64,000 bases of DNA. Source: Archaeoglobaceae archaeon (GTDB taxonomy: Archaea > Halobacteriota > Archaeoglobi > Archaeoglobales > Archaeoglobaceae). Under the pieces are notes generated by a model. That model was not told where the DNA came from. It saw only the letters and a list, made by a program, of their open reading frames with translations, and ran no database searches. Both the position numbers and the translations under genes were made by a program. Positions 51,864 through 60,899 of this stretch are shown one piece after another. Where the stretch lies: positions 186,001-250,000 of the forward strand of contig JAVYOO010000001.1 of the NCBI GenBank assembly GCA_038734275.1. Direction: 5' to 3'. How positions within the stretch are numbered: the stretch's first letter is position 1; every line of letters starts with the position of its first letter.

Positions 51864-52649
51864 TCAGACACCTGCAAAAATAACTTTGCTGAACTTCGCA
51901 ATTCGATCGCTAAACTTCTTACTAAACTCCCCTATGAAGTCTTTAGCGTTTAGTTCTCTCTTTTTCAGTTCAAGTCCATCAAAAGAAAGCTCATAAAGTT
52001 TGATTTCAACTGGAAACATTTGTCCAAAGCCTTGCGGTTTAGCGTAACCTAATTTAAGAACAGCATTTTCAATTCCAAACCCCATAGCCATTATTAGTCC
52101 GCCAAGCTCTATAGGTTTTAGATTGTAGCCAACAACTTTGCCCTTAAGCGGTGTTCCAGCGGGTATGCATTCCATGAGCCCATATCTATTTGTTGGTGGA
52201 GCCCTTCGGGTGTAAAACTTGATTTGCCCCCTTCTCCCCTTTTGTGGTCTCCATTGCCTTAGAACCTCAACCTCTCTAAGCTCTAATTTTTCTGGAAGCA
52301 GATCGGAAAAGAATACCTTGGAAATTGCAGCCTTTACTCTTGTCGCCCCGAATAAATTTGATGTCATCTCAGCACTTCCACATAAGGCTAAGAAATTTCT
52401 CGATATCGCTCCCTTGAAGCTCGATCCCGGGATAACCGCTTTGCCTTTAGAATCCCTGTAATGCAGAAGCAAAATTTCGAGCCCTTTCTCTTTTTTAATA
52501 ACTTTTTTCAACCCGCTGGAGATATGCAGATTTGTTTTGAGCTTGAAAGCTGGCTCAAGCAAAAAGACGTTCTCAAACTTCTTCCTACTATCTGGCGAAA
52601 CTACAGTGCGGAGGGTTGAATCTACTGGCACGAAGTCGCAGTAGCTCAT
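51864..52649 (-). CDS. Cas7-like RAMP protein (type III), no catalytic Asp loop seen
   Basis: A 261-residue RAMP-fold subunit. LKTNLHISSGLKK, IPGSSFKGAISRNF (the S-x-x-K-G element that contacts crRNA in Cas7 proteins) and the glycine-rich GYAKPQGFGQMF near residue 210 identify it. Between strands 1 and 2 there is no aspartate in the place where the target-cutting residue of Csm3/Cmr4 lies, so it may be a capping subunit of the Csm5/Cmr6 kind. Four-base overlap with the next RAMP gene upstream. Confidence 0.75.
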   Translation of the reverse strand: MSYCDFVPVDSTLRTVVSPDSRKKFENVFLLEPAFKLKTNLHISSGLKKVIKKEKGLEILLLHYRDSKGKAVIPGSSFKGAISRNFLALCGSAEMTSNLFGATRVKAAISKVFFSDLLPEKLELREVEVLRQWRPQKGRRGQIKFYTRRAPPTNRYGLMECIPAGTPLKGKVVGYNLKPIELGGLIMAMGFGIENAVLKLGYAKPQGFGQMFPVEIKLYELSFDGLELKKRELNAKDFIGEFSKKFSDRIAKFSKVIFAGV

Positions 52650-53458
52650 AGTTTCACCATTCTAAGCATTGAATCAAAGAATTTAGCAACCTCCTCTCCT
52701 TTGAGACGGATTTCAACTCCAAAGAAAGTGCTGTTCTCAATTATATCTGCTTTGAAAACATTTTTCGCAATTTCAACGTCTGAGTTCACTTTCTTAACTC
52801 TTAATGAATCGAATTTTTCTGGAATGAGATTTTTAACTTCGAATTCCTGACTAAGATCCTTCAGATCCCTTCCGGGAAAGATGAGGCGAAGTTCATCAAG
52901 CTCAATTGCAACCTCTCCATAGCCACGACTCTTAAAACCACCGAGTCTTGCAATTCCAAGGTTCATAAGATCCATTACCGGCTTTAACAGAGCCAAAGCC
53001 TTTGGATGTAGATTTCTTGCAGAGAATATCTTACCCTCGAAGATCGTTCCGTCCGTTACGCATTCAACGTCAAATAGATTTCTAACCCCTCCAGTCTCGG
53101 GATTTATCGCTATGTGCTTTCTCTCGATGACCTTCCCAGTTTTATCTTTTACTGGAATCTCGTGGAACAGTATTGCAGAGGCATGGTCTCTTTCCTCAGC
53201 CCCTCCAAAAATTTCATTCAGCAATTCATTCGCCTCTCTTTCTTTCATCTTTGCAAGAAGTATCTTCTCTAAATTCCCCCTAAAAAATCCCTTGATACTC
53301 GAACCCGGAATTATGGGCTCACCTTTTGAATTCTTTATAACAGGTAGATCCGAGGTTACAACACTGAACTCCTTTCCCGCTCCGACTCTAATGGGGCTTA
53401 CCGCTTTTAGCTTCCCCACTGCGGTTGTTATTAAAGAATAATTGCTGAAGTCTCCCAT
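52646..53458 (-). CDS. Cas7 (Csm3-like) RAMP protein
   Basis: A 270-residue backbone subunit. VSPIRVGAGKEF, then SDLPVIKN with an aspartate in the catalytic loop position of Csm3, then IPGSSIKGFFR and the glycine loop GGFKSRGYGEVA near residue 168. It should bind the crRNA and cut target RNA. It starts directly after the stop of the previous RAMP gene and overlaps the next one by four bases. Confidence 0.82.
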   Translation of the reverse strand: MGDFSNYSLITTAVGKLKAVSPIRVGAGKEFSVVTSDLPVIKNSKGEPIIPGSSIKGFFRGNLEKILLAKMKEREANELLNEIFGGAEERDHASAILFHEIPVKDKTGKVIERKHIAINPETGGVRNLFDVECVTDGTIFEGKIFSARNLHPKALALLKPVMDLMNLGIARLGGFKSRGYGEVAIELDELRLIFPGRDLKDLSQEFEVKNLIPEKFDSLRVKKVNSDVEIAKNVFKADIIENSTFFGVEIRLKGEEVAKFFDSMLRMVKL

Positions 53459-54184
53459 TTATTTCACCTCCTCTGCCTGCCCTATTGCAAGCCCCTCAGC
53501 CGTGTAGCGCAAAATCTTTTCAATTTTAAGCTCGCACAACCCGTAGCCCCTCGATCTCATTCCGCCAACGTGAATTTCGAGCCCATTCTTTAGAGTTTTG
53601 CAAAAAACCTCGTTGAAAAACCTGTTCACATCTTCGTAATCTTCTGAAAGCTCATCAAAGACGATTTTGAACTTGAATATTCCTTCAACAAATTCAACAG
53701 TAAAAAGCTTCCCCTTCTCAGCCCTGTCCTTTTTTGGATTTATCCTAACATGTGTTCTACTTCCGGTTTTGAAGTCTATTGGTTCTGCATCGGTTATTTT
53801 CAAAGGCGAGGCAAGTCCAGATATTCCAAAGAATTTTTCGAGAGTTCCAAGCTTTTCTTTAACGTTCCTTATTTTTTCAACTTCAGAGCACTTTGCAAAA
53901 TCTCTTTCGAACTTTTCAAGCTCTTCTTGGAGAACTTTGAACCATTCGAACTTACTTAATGCTCCAGATCTTGCAAGTCTGTAGAAGTGCGCCCTTAGAA
54001 CACCCCTTATGCTCGAACCCGGTATCACGGGGATCTCCCTCTCTTCTCCATTTTCTTTTCTTTTAACCTTCACAATCGGATTATCCACTCCAAACCCCAA
54101 GGTCTTTTCCGAACCGACATGGAGCGGAGAAAGAGTTTTCAAACTGCATTCGAGCACGTTTCTCGCCTTTAGAGCTTCGTGCAT
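53459..54184 (-). CDS. Cas7 (Csm3-like) RAMP protein
   Basis: A 241-residue backbone subunit with LSPLHVGSEKTLGFGVDNPIV (the VDNP aspartate is at the catalytic position), IPGSSIRGVLRAHFY and the glycine loop GGMRSRGYGLCE near residue 216. It overlaps the preceding small-subunit gene by 16 bases. With the neighbouring 270-residue paralogue it shows that the backbone is made from different Cas7 types rather than one repeated protein, as in type III-D. Confidence 0.82.
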   Translation of the reverse strand: MHEALKARNVLECSLKTLSPLHVGSEKTLGFGVDNPIVKVKRKENGEEREIPVIPGSSIRGVLRAHFYRLARSGALSKFEWFKVLQEELEKFERDFAKCSEVEKIRNVKEKLGTLEKFFGISGLASPLKITDAEPIDFKTGSRTHVRINPKKDRAEKGKLFTVEFVEGIFKFKIVFDELSEDYEDVNRFFNEVFCKTLKNGLEIHVGGMRSRGYGLCELKIEKILRYTAEGLAIGQAEEVK

Positions 54185-54510
54185 AGATCTTCACCCAGCT
54201 TAAGCTTAATGTGGTAGAGCTTGATTGTATACTCAAAAACACCTTTCAACGTATCTTTCCAGTTATCGCCAAGCCCTTCAGTGAGCTCTCTCAGCTTTTT
54301 GAAAAACTTTATATTGTCTTCTCCTTCCTTCCTCGCAACCACATATCCGACGGAGATCAAGTATTCGTCCTTGCTATTTACTTCATCCAACATCTCGAGA
54401 GCTTTTCTCAAAAAACTCCTTGTAACCTTTCCCCCTTCTTCTTCTTTTTCGACCACTTCTATACCCTCCAAAAGTTTACAAGCTTCCTTAACTTTATCAA
54501 TCCCACTCAC
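54169..54510 (-). CDS. Small subunit Cas11 (Csm2-like)
   Basis: A 113-residue helical protein (VKEACKLLEGIEVVEKEEEGG; SFLRKALEMLDEV; KFFKKLRELTEGLGDNWKD; FEYTIKLYHIKLKLGE). Length, helical content and place between Csx10-like and Cas7 genes match type III small subunits that line the target RNA. ATGA-type overlap with the Csx10-like gene. Confidence 0.6.
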   Translation of the reverse strand: MSGIDKVKEACKLLEGIEVVEKEEEGGKVTRSFLRKALEMLDEVNSKDEYLISVGYVVARKEGEDNIKFFKKLRELTEGLGDNWKDTLKGVFEYTIKLYHIKLKLGEDLCTKL

Positions 54511-55628
54511 GATCTCCCACCTCCATTCAAAACGCTAAACTCATAATGCACAGGATGGTTGAAATAAAGCCAGTCAAACCATGGCTGGCTTAAAATCTTT
54601 AACTCCTGTTTAGCAAGCTCCTCAGCCATCTTCTCTGGATCTCTTGCATAGAAAACTCCTGCTGAGCCCGAACTAATTGTGTCTGCTATTATGAAGTATC
54701 CTTTGTCTTTTCTCTCATATCTCAAGCTTCTTCTAATCCGCTCTAACCTGAAAACGATCTCGAGGTCCAGCTTTTGAGTCCCATCCGTCAGATAGGTGTA
54801 AGTGCCGTAGTATTCGTTTATTTTCTCACCAAAAAGTTTGTAAATTTTTTCGAACCCCTCTCTTATCTCTTTTGCTCTTTTTTCGATGAACTTATTTTCG
54901 TCGTATTTTTCCACTATTTTTAGCCTTACTAACCCCATTCCACGTGATTTCCATGCTCCAATCTTTATTTCTCCATTAAATATGTCAGCGAGGTCTTTCT
55001 CACAGAATACGAGAAACCTGAATTTTTGTTCGTCTTTTATTGCAGTGAAACCATAAAGCATATTTTCTTTCGAAGACTTCAGTTTCTCATCTATTGCTAC
55101 CCTTGTAAATTGCATCAGGGTAACATTCTTGAATTCTTTTCCGTTAAAAGTCGCCAAACTCTTTTTATATCTCTCCTTTCTAACTTCTTCAATCTTTTCC
55201 AGATTTGCTTTTCCGCTCCAGAATAGCCTCTCCAGAAACAAATAAAGGAGTTGATCTTTCTTTGCTTCTTTCCCAGCTTTTTGTCTCGACTCACATGCGC
55301 TTTGTAGTTCAGGGATTCCCGGGGATTTTGAATCCCATTCCCCAACAACAGCATTCGTTAACTTTAGTTCTTTATTTATCCAGATTTTTCTGTAATCGCA
55401 ATTCTCTGGACAATTTGAACATTCAGGTATTTTGTTTGGACTTTCTAAGTTTTTACAGTTTCCAAGGTTGTTTCTCACATTTTCGAAAATGGACTTTCTT
55501 GCAAGAGCTCCCGCTATGGATGAAGCGGGTATATATTTAGCGGTCTCGAAAAATTTCGTTTTTCCTTTTTTTGCAACTATAACAACTGGTTCGAGGGTCT
55601 CGAGTTCAACCAAAAAAACACCTTTCAT
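54507..55628 (-). CDS. Csx10-like RAMP protein (Cas5 group, type III-D)
   Basis: A 373-residue protein. YIPASSIAGALARK near residue 32 and GAWKSRGMGLVRLK near residue 225 are RAMP motifs, and the overall size and second RAMP-like part (LDLEIVFRLERIRRSL; ISSGSAGVFY) fit Csx10, the Cas5-type subunit that holds the crRNA 5' handle in type III-D. Residues about 57-78 contain six cysteines (CKN, CSNCPENC among them), a likely zinc site. Overlaps both neighbours by four bases. Confidence 0.75.
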   Translation of the reverse strand: MKGVFLVELETLEPVVIVAKKGKTKFFETAKYIPASSIAGALARKSIFENVRNNLGNCKNLESPNKIPECSNCPENCDYRKIWINKELKLTNAVVGEWDSKSPGIPELQSACESRQKAGKEAKKDQLLYLFLERLFWSGKANLEKIEEVRKERYKKSLATFNGKEFKNVTLMQFTRVAIDEKLKSSKENMLYGFTAIKDEQKFRFLVFCEKDLADIFNGEIKIGAWKSRGMGLVRLKIVEKYDENKFIEKRAKEIREGFEKIYKLFGEKINEYYGTYTYLTDGTQKLDLEIVFRLERIRRSLRYERKDKGYFIIADTISSGSAGVFYARDPEKMAEELAKQELKILSQPWFDWLYFNHPVHYEFSVLNGGGRS

Positions 55629-56158
55629 ACTTTTACCTCCACAAATTTCTTAAAATTCTCATCAATCTCCACGTCCTCTATTAAACCCATTCCTTTCGAG
55701 CCAAATCCGCCAATTGTGTCATATCTCAAATAATTTAGTCCATAGTAAAGGATTTTTGCCTCTTCTCTTGTTATCTTTATCAAAGGGCGTAAGATGAACT
55801 TTATTTCTTCGATTTCTAAAAAGCTGTAGGAGAAAAGATGTCCGTGCTTTACAGAACCCAGTAATGGATCTATCTTTATCCCATGTCTAACGTTTTTCTC
55901 AGATTTCTCGTTCTGGTTTAATAGCAACACTTGAACCTTGCCCTCAAAGTCATCTTTACCAAATATCTCACTTTCCTCAGCATTTTTCAAGTTAAGGGAA
56001 TTGAGAGCTTTTTTTACTGCCTTTCTTAACAACCCCCTAATACTACTTGCGGTGTATTTTAAAGGAACAGAACCGAGATCCACGTCCTCTTGTATGCCTC
56101 CAACTCTGAACTTTCTAACTTTTAACGAAACATTGATATCTTTTACCCAGAAATCCAT
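55625..56158 (-). CDS. Small Cas7-like RAMP protein
   Basis: A 177-residue RAMP subunit: FRVGGIQEDVDLGSVPLKYT, ASSIRGLLRKAV near residue 40 and the glycine loop GGFGSKGMGLIE near residue 152. Aspartates in EDVDLGS could act like the Csm3 catalytic residue. ATG 56158, preceded by GGTGATT and lying two bases after the cas10 stop, is favoured over a GTG nine bases earlier. Confidence 0.75.
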   Translation of the reverse strand: MDFWVKDINVSLKVRKFRVGGIQEDVDLGSVPLKYTASSIRGLLRKAVKKALNSLNLKNAEESEIFGKDDFEGKVQVLLLNQNEKSEKNVRHGIKIDPLLGSVKHGHLFSYSFLEIEEIKFILRPLIKITREEAKILYYGLNYLRYDTIGGFGSKGMGLIEDVEIDENFKKFVEVKV

Positions 56159-56159
56159 T

Positions 56160-58766
56160 TTAATCACCTAATAAAATTTTCTTAATCTTTTTTCTTAAAT
56201 TCTCGTCTCTTACGTTCTTCTCAATTTTCTCTGTCAGAACTCTAACACTTTCAGCGATGTCCAAGTGTTTATAGCTGAACTTATCTTTTATCTCGAATTT
56301 TTCATGAATCTCGTATAGTCTCTCCAAAGCTTTGAATTCATCACTTTCTTTGTCTGTTCTAGCCATTTTGAAGAGAAGGTTTATACAGGCATCTGTAATC
56401 GAACGCGGTTTCTCTTTTCCAAAGACTCTTTTTATCCAATTTGGCGAAATACCTTTTTCGACGAAGAATTTGAGATGCTCCATATAACAAATGAACTCTT
56501 TTCCATTCATTGGAAAAGAAGTGAACTTTTCATGGGACTCAGATCCTTCTTCACATGATTTTTGCTCTGGTTTTCTCTCTAAAGCTTCGATCTCCCCTTT
56601 TGTGGGTATTTGATTGAACTTCTGCAAGTAGATGTAAATTTCAGAGCCAAACTTCTTTAAAGTTGCCTCTTCCTTTGACTTCTCCTTTGCCTTCTTTACC
56701 ATCTCATTGATAACGTCTATAGTAGACTTGATCGGAATTCTGTTCTTACAGATCACAACACCCATCGAAACACCCAAAGGGAAAATGGATAATCTTTGGT
56801 TATCCTCTTTTTCATATCTCTCCTTTCTCTCTCCGAGCAATTTTTGAACGCTCTCTCTGAATTTTTTAAGGAATATGAAAACAAATGCGGAGTCCATTAA
56901 TACTAAGAAGTCATCCCCACCAATAAAGACTACGTCAAATGGTATTTCAAGCTGATATTTGCTTTTCTCACTTTTTTCTCCTACAATGACGCCCAAGATC
57001 TCCATTTCTTTCAGCAAAATCTCGATAAATCCTTCAACAATTGAGTCTTCTATCACCTTTTCGAACAGTTCTGAGATCTCTCTGAAAATGGCGGGAGAAG
57101 ACGCGCTTTCTTTTATCTTTCCAAAGTTATCACCATCTCCTTTAATAAATGCAATATCATAATTTCCCTCATTATCCTCTCCAGTCGGTGAAAAATGCTG
57201 TCTCCCTAAGTAGTCCCAAGTTTCAACAAGCTTAAAAGTTATCCCCTTCACACCTTTGTAATACAGTTCAGATAATACATTTGCATTCTTAACTCTATCT
57301 TCGAGTTTTTTGGTCAGTTTTTTCCAGAATTCGTTTTCAGGACGAGGTTCTATTTTCTGACTTTCCAAATCCAAGTAGAATAAAAGAGCTTCTCTTGTTC
57401 TCTTTTGCTCTTCGAGAACAATTTTACATCGTTCGCAAATTTGAAATTCTTCATCAAATTCTTTCCAGATTTGAGTGCTTGGATACTCATAACAGCATCG
57501 ACAAATTTCTCCGACCGGTATCGAAACCGTTTCTCCAAAAATCTCTTCTGCTTCAAGAAAACACAATGTTCTCGATACACAAGAACCAAAGTTCCTTTTG
57601 TGAACTAAATTTGACTCTTGAAGAACTTGGGGACCGTATTTTAATTCGTTTAACTCATATTCAAAGAACTCCTTAGGCGGAATTTTTGGGCTTGCTACTC
57701 GAGTCCTTCCCTTGAATTTGCGGTTAATTTCATTCTTGAGCTCTCTATAATAGCTGGCGGGAACGATTGCAAGTAGCGAACCGCCTTTTGCATAGATCAC
57801 GCACTCAGGACAAAAAGTATCCTTTAAATAATCTCGAACTTCGATAAGAACGTTTTCAAGTAAAGAACTTGCTCCAGAAACGTATTTTCTGAAGTCAGAA
57901 GCGGTAACGAATTTCTGAATTCCTGCAGTTTCTAAGCATAAAAGCCCGATCTTGGGCTCAACACCAAAAACTTCTTTAGGATTGAAAACTATTCTGTCAA
58001 TCTCTTGCTGGATTTTCTCCACGTCTACAGGGATAATTCGAATTTCACTGACTTTATCTCTCTTTCCCTTTAAGTAGTCTATAAGTTCTCCCAGATTCCT
58101 TTTATCATCTTCACTCAGAACTTGGTTGAGTTTACTTAAAAGCCATTCACAGCACAGAGCAGACTCTTCATTTCTTTCAATAAGGATAGCCCTATCTACA
58201 ACCGAAACTTTATCTGCTAACGCAACTACCCATTCCAGTTTTGTTTTCGGTTTGTATTCATCATCCAAACTTTCTCTGTAATGGTGTCTTGATGCACATT
58301 CTGCAATGTCTTTTGCAACTTCCTCAAAGCCCGCATTTTTCAGTAGTTCTTCAGCACTTTCACGGGTTCTCTTGTAATGCCCCTCGGGAGGATGCTTCCC
58401 TATGTCGTGCAAGAGTGATGCACATCTAACCACTTCTACAAGCCCTTTTTCGTCTTTAAGCATCTCTGAAATTTTTCCATTGTATTCTGCGCTGAAATCA
58501 ATACCTTTTCTTTTTAAATCCAGTGCAATCGCAACCGCAATTGCGGAACTCAGCAAAGCATGGTCGTAAAGGCTTGAGAAAAACCCTGGAAATCTTGTAT
58601 CTGCAGGCAAGTCATAGAATTCACTCATAGCATCCAGAAGCCAGTTGTTGAACTCTTTAAGACCTTCAAAACGTCTTTTGGAATTTAGAAGCACTTGCTT
58701 AATTCTCTGGAAAGCCGCATAGTTAGATCTTAAAACTTCCAGAGTAATTGGATCAACTCTTAACAT
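56160..58766 (-). CDS. cas10: Cas10 with HD nuclease and GGDD cyclase motifs
   Basis: An 868-residue large subunit of the type III complex. H-D at residues 120-121 (CASLLHDIGKHPPEGH) with other HD-domain histidines (YDHALLSS, SRHHYRE) predicts a DNA-cutting HD domain. A zinc finger lies near 420-446 (CRCCYE; CERC). FIGGDDFLVL near residue 615 is the palm motif that makes cyclic oligoadenylates. A C-terminal helical domain follows. Both activities appear intact. GAGGGGAT precedes ATG 58766, and TTTATTAAG (58798-58806 on this strand) is a good TATA box for the whole operon. Confidence 0.93.
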   Translation of the reverse strand: MLRVDPITLEVLRSNYAAFQRIKQVLLNSKRRFEGLKEFNNWLLDAMSEFYDLPADTRFPGFFSSLYDHALLSSAIAVAIALDLKRKGIDFSAEYNGKISEMLKDEKGLVEVVRCASLLHDIGKHPPEGHYKRTRESAEELLKNAGFEEVAKDIAECASRHHYRESLDDEYKPKTKLEWVVALADKVSVVDRAILIERNEESALCCEWLLSKLNQVLSEDDKRNLGELIDYLKGKRDKVSEIRIIPVDVEKIQQEIDRIVFNPKEVFGVEPKIGLLCLETAGIQKFVTASDFRKYVSGASSLLENVLIEVRDYLKDTFCPECVIYAKGGSLLAIVPASYYRELKNEINRKFKGRTRVASPKIPPKEFFEYELNELKYGPQVLQESNLVHKRNFGSCVSRTLCFLEAEEIFGETVSIPVGEICRCCYEYPSTQIWKEFDEEFQICERCKIVLEEQKRTREALLFYLDLESQKIEPRPENEFWKKLTKKLEDRVKNANVLSELYYKGVKGITFKLVETWDYLGRQHFSPTGEDNEGNYDIAFIKGDGDNFGKIKESASSPAIFREISELFEKVIEDSIVEGFIEILLKEMEILGVIVGEKSEKSKYQLEIPFDVVFIGGDDFLVLMDSAFVFIFLKKFRESVQKLLGERKERYEKEDNQRLSIFPLGVSMGVVICKNRIPIKSTIDVINEMVKKAKEKSKEEATLKKFGSEIYIYLQKFNQIPTKGEIEALERKPEQKSCEEGSESHEKFTSFPMNGKEFICYMEHLKFFVEKGISPNWIKRVFGKEKPRSITDACINLLFKMARTDKESDEFKALERLYEIHEKFEIKDKFSYKHLDIAESVRVLTEKIEKNVRDENLRKKIKKILLGD

Positions 58767-58898
58767 CCAATCCCCTCAAATCTCTATTGAAAAATACCTT
58801 AATAAATTTTTCTTTTGCTAACAAATGTATTCCTATGTAGAGTAAATAGTAAGTAAAAAAGTTTATTATTTCAAATTAATCTTTAGTTTGGTGAAAAA
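58767..58898. promoter_or_regulatory. Divergent promoter region, cas10 operon versus CARF genes
   Basis: Between the divergent starts lie two TATA-like elements: TTTATTAAG on the minus strand (58798-58806) and TTTATTAT on the plus strand (58862-58869), each about 26 bases from a plausible start. The central AGTAAATAGTAAGTAAA has repeated AGTAA units that could bind the winged-helix protein encoded at 58899. Confidence 0.5.
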
Positions 58899-59645
58899 AT
58901 GAAAACCGCAATCATTTCACCTTTAGGCTTAAGCCCGCCAGTGATAACAACTTTTGTTGAAGGGATCGGTGAAAATATCAGCGACCTTGTCGTGCTAACC
59001 ACTGAAAATGAAGACGTAAAGGCAGGCTACGAATTGGTTAGAATTGGATTGAGACAAAAATATCCCAAAACAAGGCTTCATGAAGTAACTCTGCCATTTG
59101 AAGACGTAAATACTACTGAAGAAAACCTACGCTTCATGTCGATCTGTGCAAAGATAATAAGAGAAGAACGAGAACGTTATAAGTGCGATAAGATCTTGCT
59201 AAACGTCGCAGGCGGTAGAAAGAACATGTGCATAACACTATCTTTGCTCGGTCAGCTCATGGCTGTTGACGGAGTCTACCATGTTGTTAGCAGAGATGTG
59301 AAGATCGTGAATCAGCTACTCGAAAACCTTAGGGAAGATATAAAGAGAATTTATAAAGCAAGAACTGATGAAGAGAAGCTCAAAATTTACAAAGAAAGAG
59401 AAAGACACTTCAACAGCCTTCTTTTTCCCGAAAGGAAAGAATATGACATAATAAGGATTCCAACTCTGCCTTACCCAAGAGAATACCTTGCAAAGCTCGT
59501 GAATGCAACCCTTCAGGATCTAAATATTTTGTCGAACGAAGAAAAGCAAATGCTCGAAGCTCACGGTATTGTTGAAAAGTTAGGCGGAAAATTTAGAGTC
59601 ACAGAGTATGGGAAGAGGTTCATGGAGGTGTTGTTGGGGAAATGA
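58899..59645 (+). CDS. CARF-winged-helix CRISPR protein (Csx14/Csa3-like)
   Basis: A 248-residue protein. The N-terminal two thirds are a CARF domain: SPLGLSPPVITTFVEG, LVVLTTENEDVKAGYEL and the ligand-loop motif LNVAGGRKNM near residue 101. The last 60 residues read as a winged helix (LNILSNEEKQMLEAHGIVE, KFRVTEYGKRFMEV). CARF domains bind cyclic oligoadenylate made by Cas10, so this is probably a second-messenger-responsive regulator, or a ring nuclease with a DNA-binding tail. It is divergent from cas10 and overlaps csx1 by four bases. Confidence 0.82.
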   Translation: MKTAIISPLGLSPPVITTFVEGIGENISDLVVLTTENEDVKAGYELVRIGLRQKYPKTRLHEVTLPFEDVNTTEENLRFMSICAKIIREERERYKCDKILLNVAGGRKNMCITLSLLGQLMAVDGVYHVVSRDVKIVNQLLENLREDIKRIYKARTDEEKLKIYKERERHFNSLLFPERKEYDIIRIPTLPYPREYLAKLVNATLQDLNILSNEEKQMLEAHGIVEKLGGKFRVTEYGKRFMEVLLGK

Positions 59646-60892
59646 TTCTGCAAGTGATCGGTTATCTAGCACCTTATAATGAAGTAAACTATAGAATCCA
59701 GGACTCTCTTTACAAAACTCCTTTTTCTTCACATGCACTTCAACAACACTTTGGTGAGGAAGTTTTAATTTTCGCTCCGAAAAGTTTGATTGAGGAATAC
59801 TATGAAAATGATCCAAAGCTTTTAGAAGATAAAATCAGAGAAAAGAAAAATAATTTTGATCATTTCGAGTTAGCCATCATCCCATCGATTGGAGAATACG
59901 AGTTTAAAGATCGAAAGGTGGAATACAAAAACAACTTTGATAATATAGTTATAGCAATCTTATTGCATTTGCTTAAAAAGAACCCCGAGAGAGTCTTGAT
60001 GGATGTAAGCACCGGACAAAATGTTTATGTTTTCGCTTTAATCGAAGCAGTTCGCAGATACGCTACTTACAGACAGCTTGAGAAAATCCTTCAAGGTTCA
60101 GATTTTATTCCGAGAATTGCCACTTATCAGCCAATTTTAAGAAATATTAAAGAAGTAAAAATCGAAATAGGTGATTTTCCCACGAGACCTTTCTTTTCTC
60201 TACCCCAAGCGGATCCAGATAAGTTATGCAAAACTGGAGATAGGGAAGTAAAGAGAGAAGCAGGAGAAATCGGAAAGAAATACCATACCCTCAAATCAGC
60301 TTTCAGACTCCTCCAAAAAGAGGTCACGATTGGCTTTAACGCCGTCCGTTATAACACGCCATTAGCTTTTTATGAGCTCCTTAAATTTGACGCAAATGCA
60401 GATGAAATAGAAATAGGATTTTCAAAACTTGCACACGAATTCCTTGAAAACGAAATTCCAATGGATTTGAAAGTATTTTCCAACATTTTGTTTTCAATTG
60501 CGATGTTCAGAAGTTTCAGAGAATTTAAATCAACACTCAATATGCCGAGCATTAATGAAATTGGCTTAAAATTTCAAAGAGTATATACAAAAGCGGACTT
60601 AGATGTAAACTGCAACTTTTTGACAAGAGAACTTGAAGAAATAAAAACGAGAGCGGAAAAAAGAAGAATGGAAATAGAACAAAAAAGGCGAGTTTCACTT
60701 TTGGAACTTTACAAAAGAGAAACTTGTGAGGGTGACGAAAAGTTTGGGAGTAAGGATATCAAAAGAAACTTTTTTGCTCACAGTGGATTCCTGAAGGAAT
60801 ATACTTTTGTTACAATTGCTAATGGCGATTTTTGCCTTGAATGGGACAAAAGTAAGCATAAAGATATCGAAAATTGGCTTCTTAATCCATAA
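59642..60892 (+). CDS. csx1: Csx1 family CARF-HEPN ribonuclease
   Basis: A 416-residue effector. The N-terminal CARF part has VIGYLAPYNEVNYRI at its start and VLMDVSTGQNVYVFALIEAV near residue 120 (ligand loop). The C-terminal HEPN domain has the catalytic Arg-x4-His in IKRNFFAHSGF near residue 375. When cyclic oligoadenylate binds, such proteins degrade RNA without sequence preference. It pairs with an apparently active Cas10 cyclase. The start overlaps the previous gene in ATGA. Confidence 0.88.
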   Translation: MILQVIGYLAPYNEVNYRIQDSLYKTPFSSHALQQHFGEEVLIFAPKSLIEEYYENDPKLLEDKIREKKNNFDHFELAIIPSIGEYEFKDRKVEYKNNFDNIVIAILLHLLKKNPERVLMDVSTGQNVYVFALIEAVRRYATYRQLEKILQGSDFIPRIATYQPILRNIKEVKIEIGDFPTRPFFSLPQADPDKLCKTGDREVKREAGEIGKKYHTLKSAFRLLQKEVTIGFNAVRYNTPLAFYELLKFDANADEIEIGFSKLAHEFLENEIPMDLKVFSNILFSIAMFRSFREFKSTLNMPSINEIGLKFQRVYTKADLDVNCNFLTRELEEIKTRAEKRRMEIEQKRRVSLLELYKRETCEGDEKFGSKDIKRNFFAHSGFLKEYTFVTIANGDFCLEWDKSKHKDIENWLLNP

Positions 60893-60899
60893 ATCCGAA

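Noticed and set aside
58767-58898. Pseudo-spacer target for the 50454-50490 segment in the cas10 promoter region
   Set aside because: No convincing complementarity could be found by eye.
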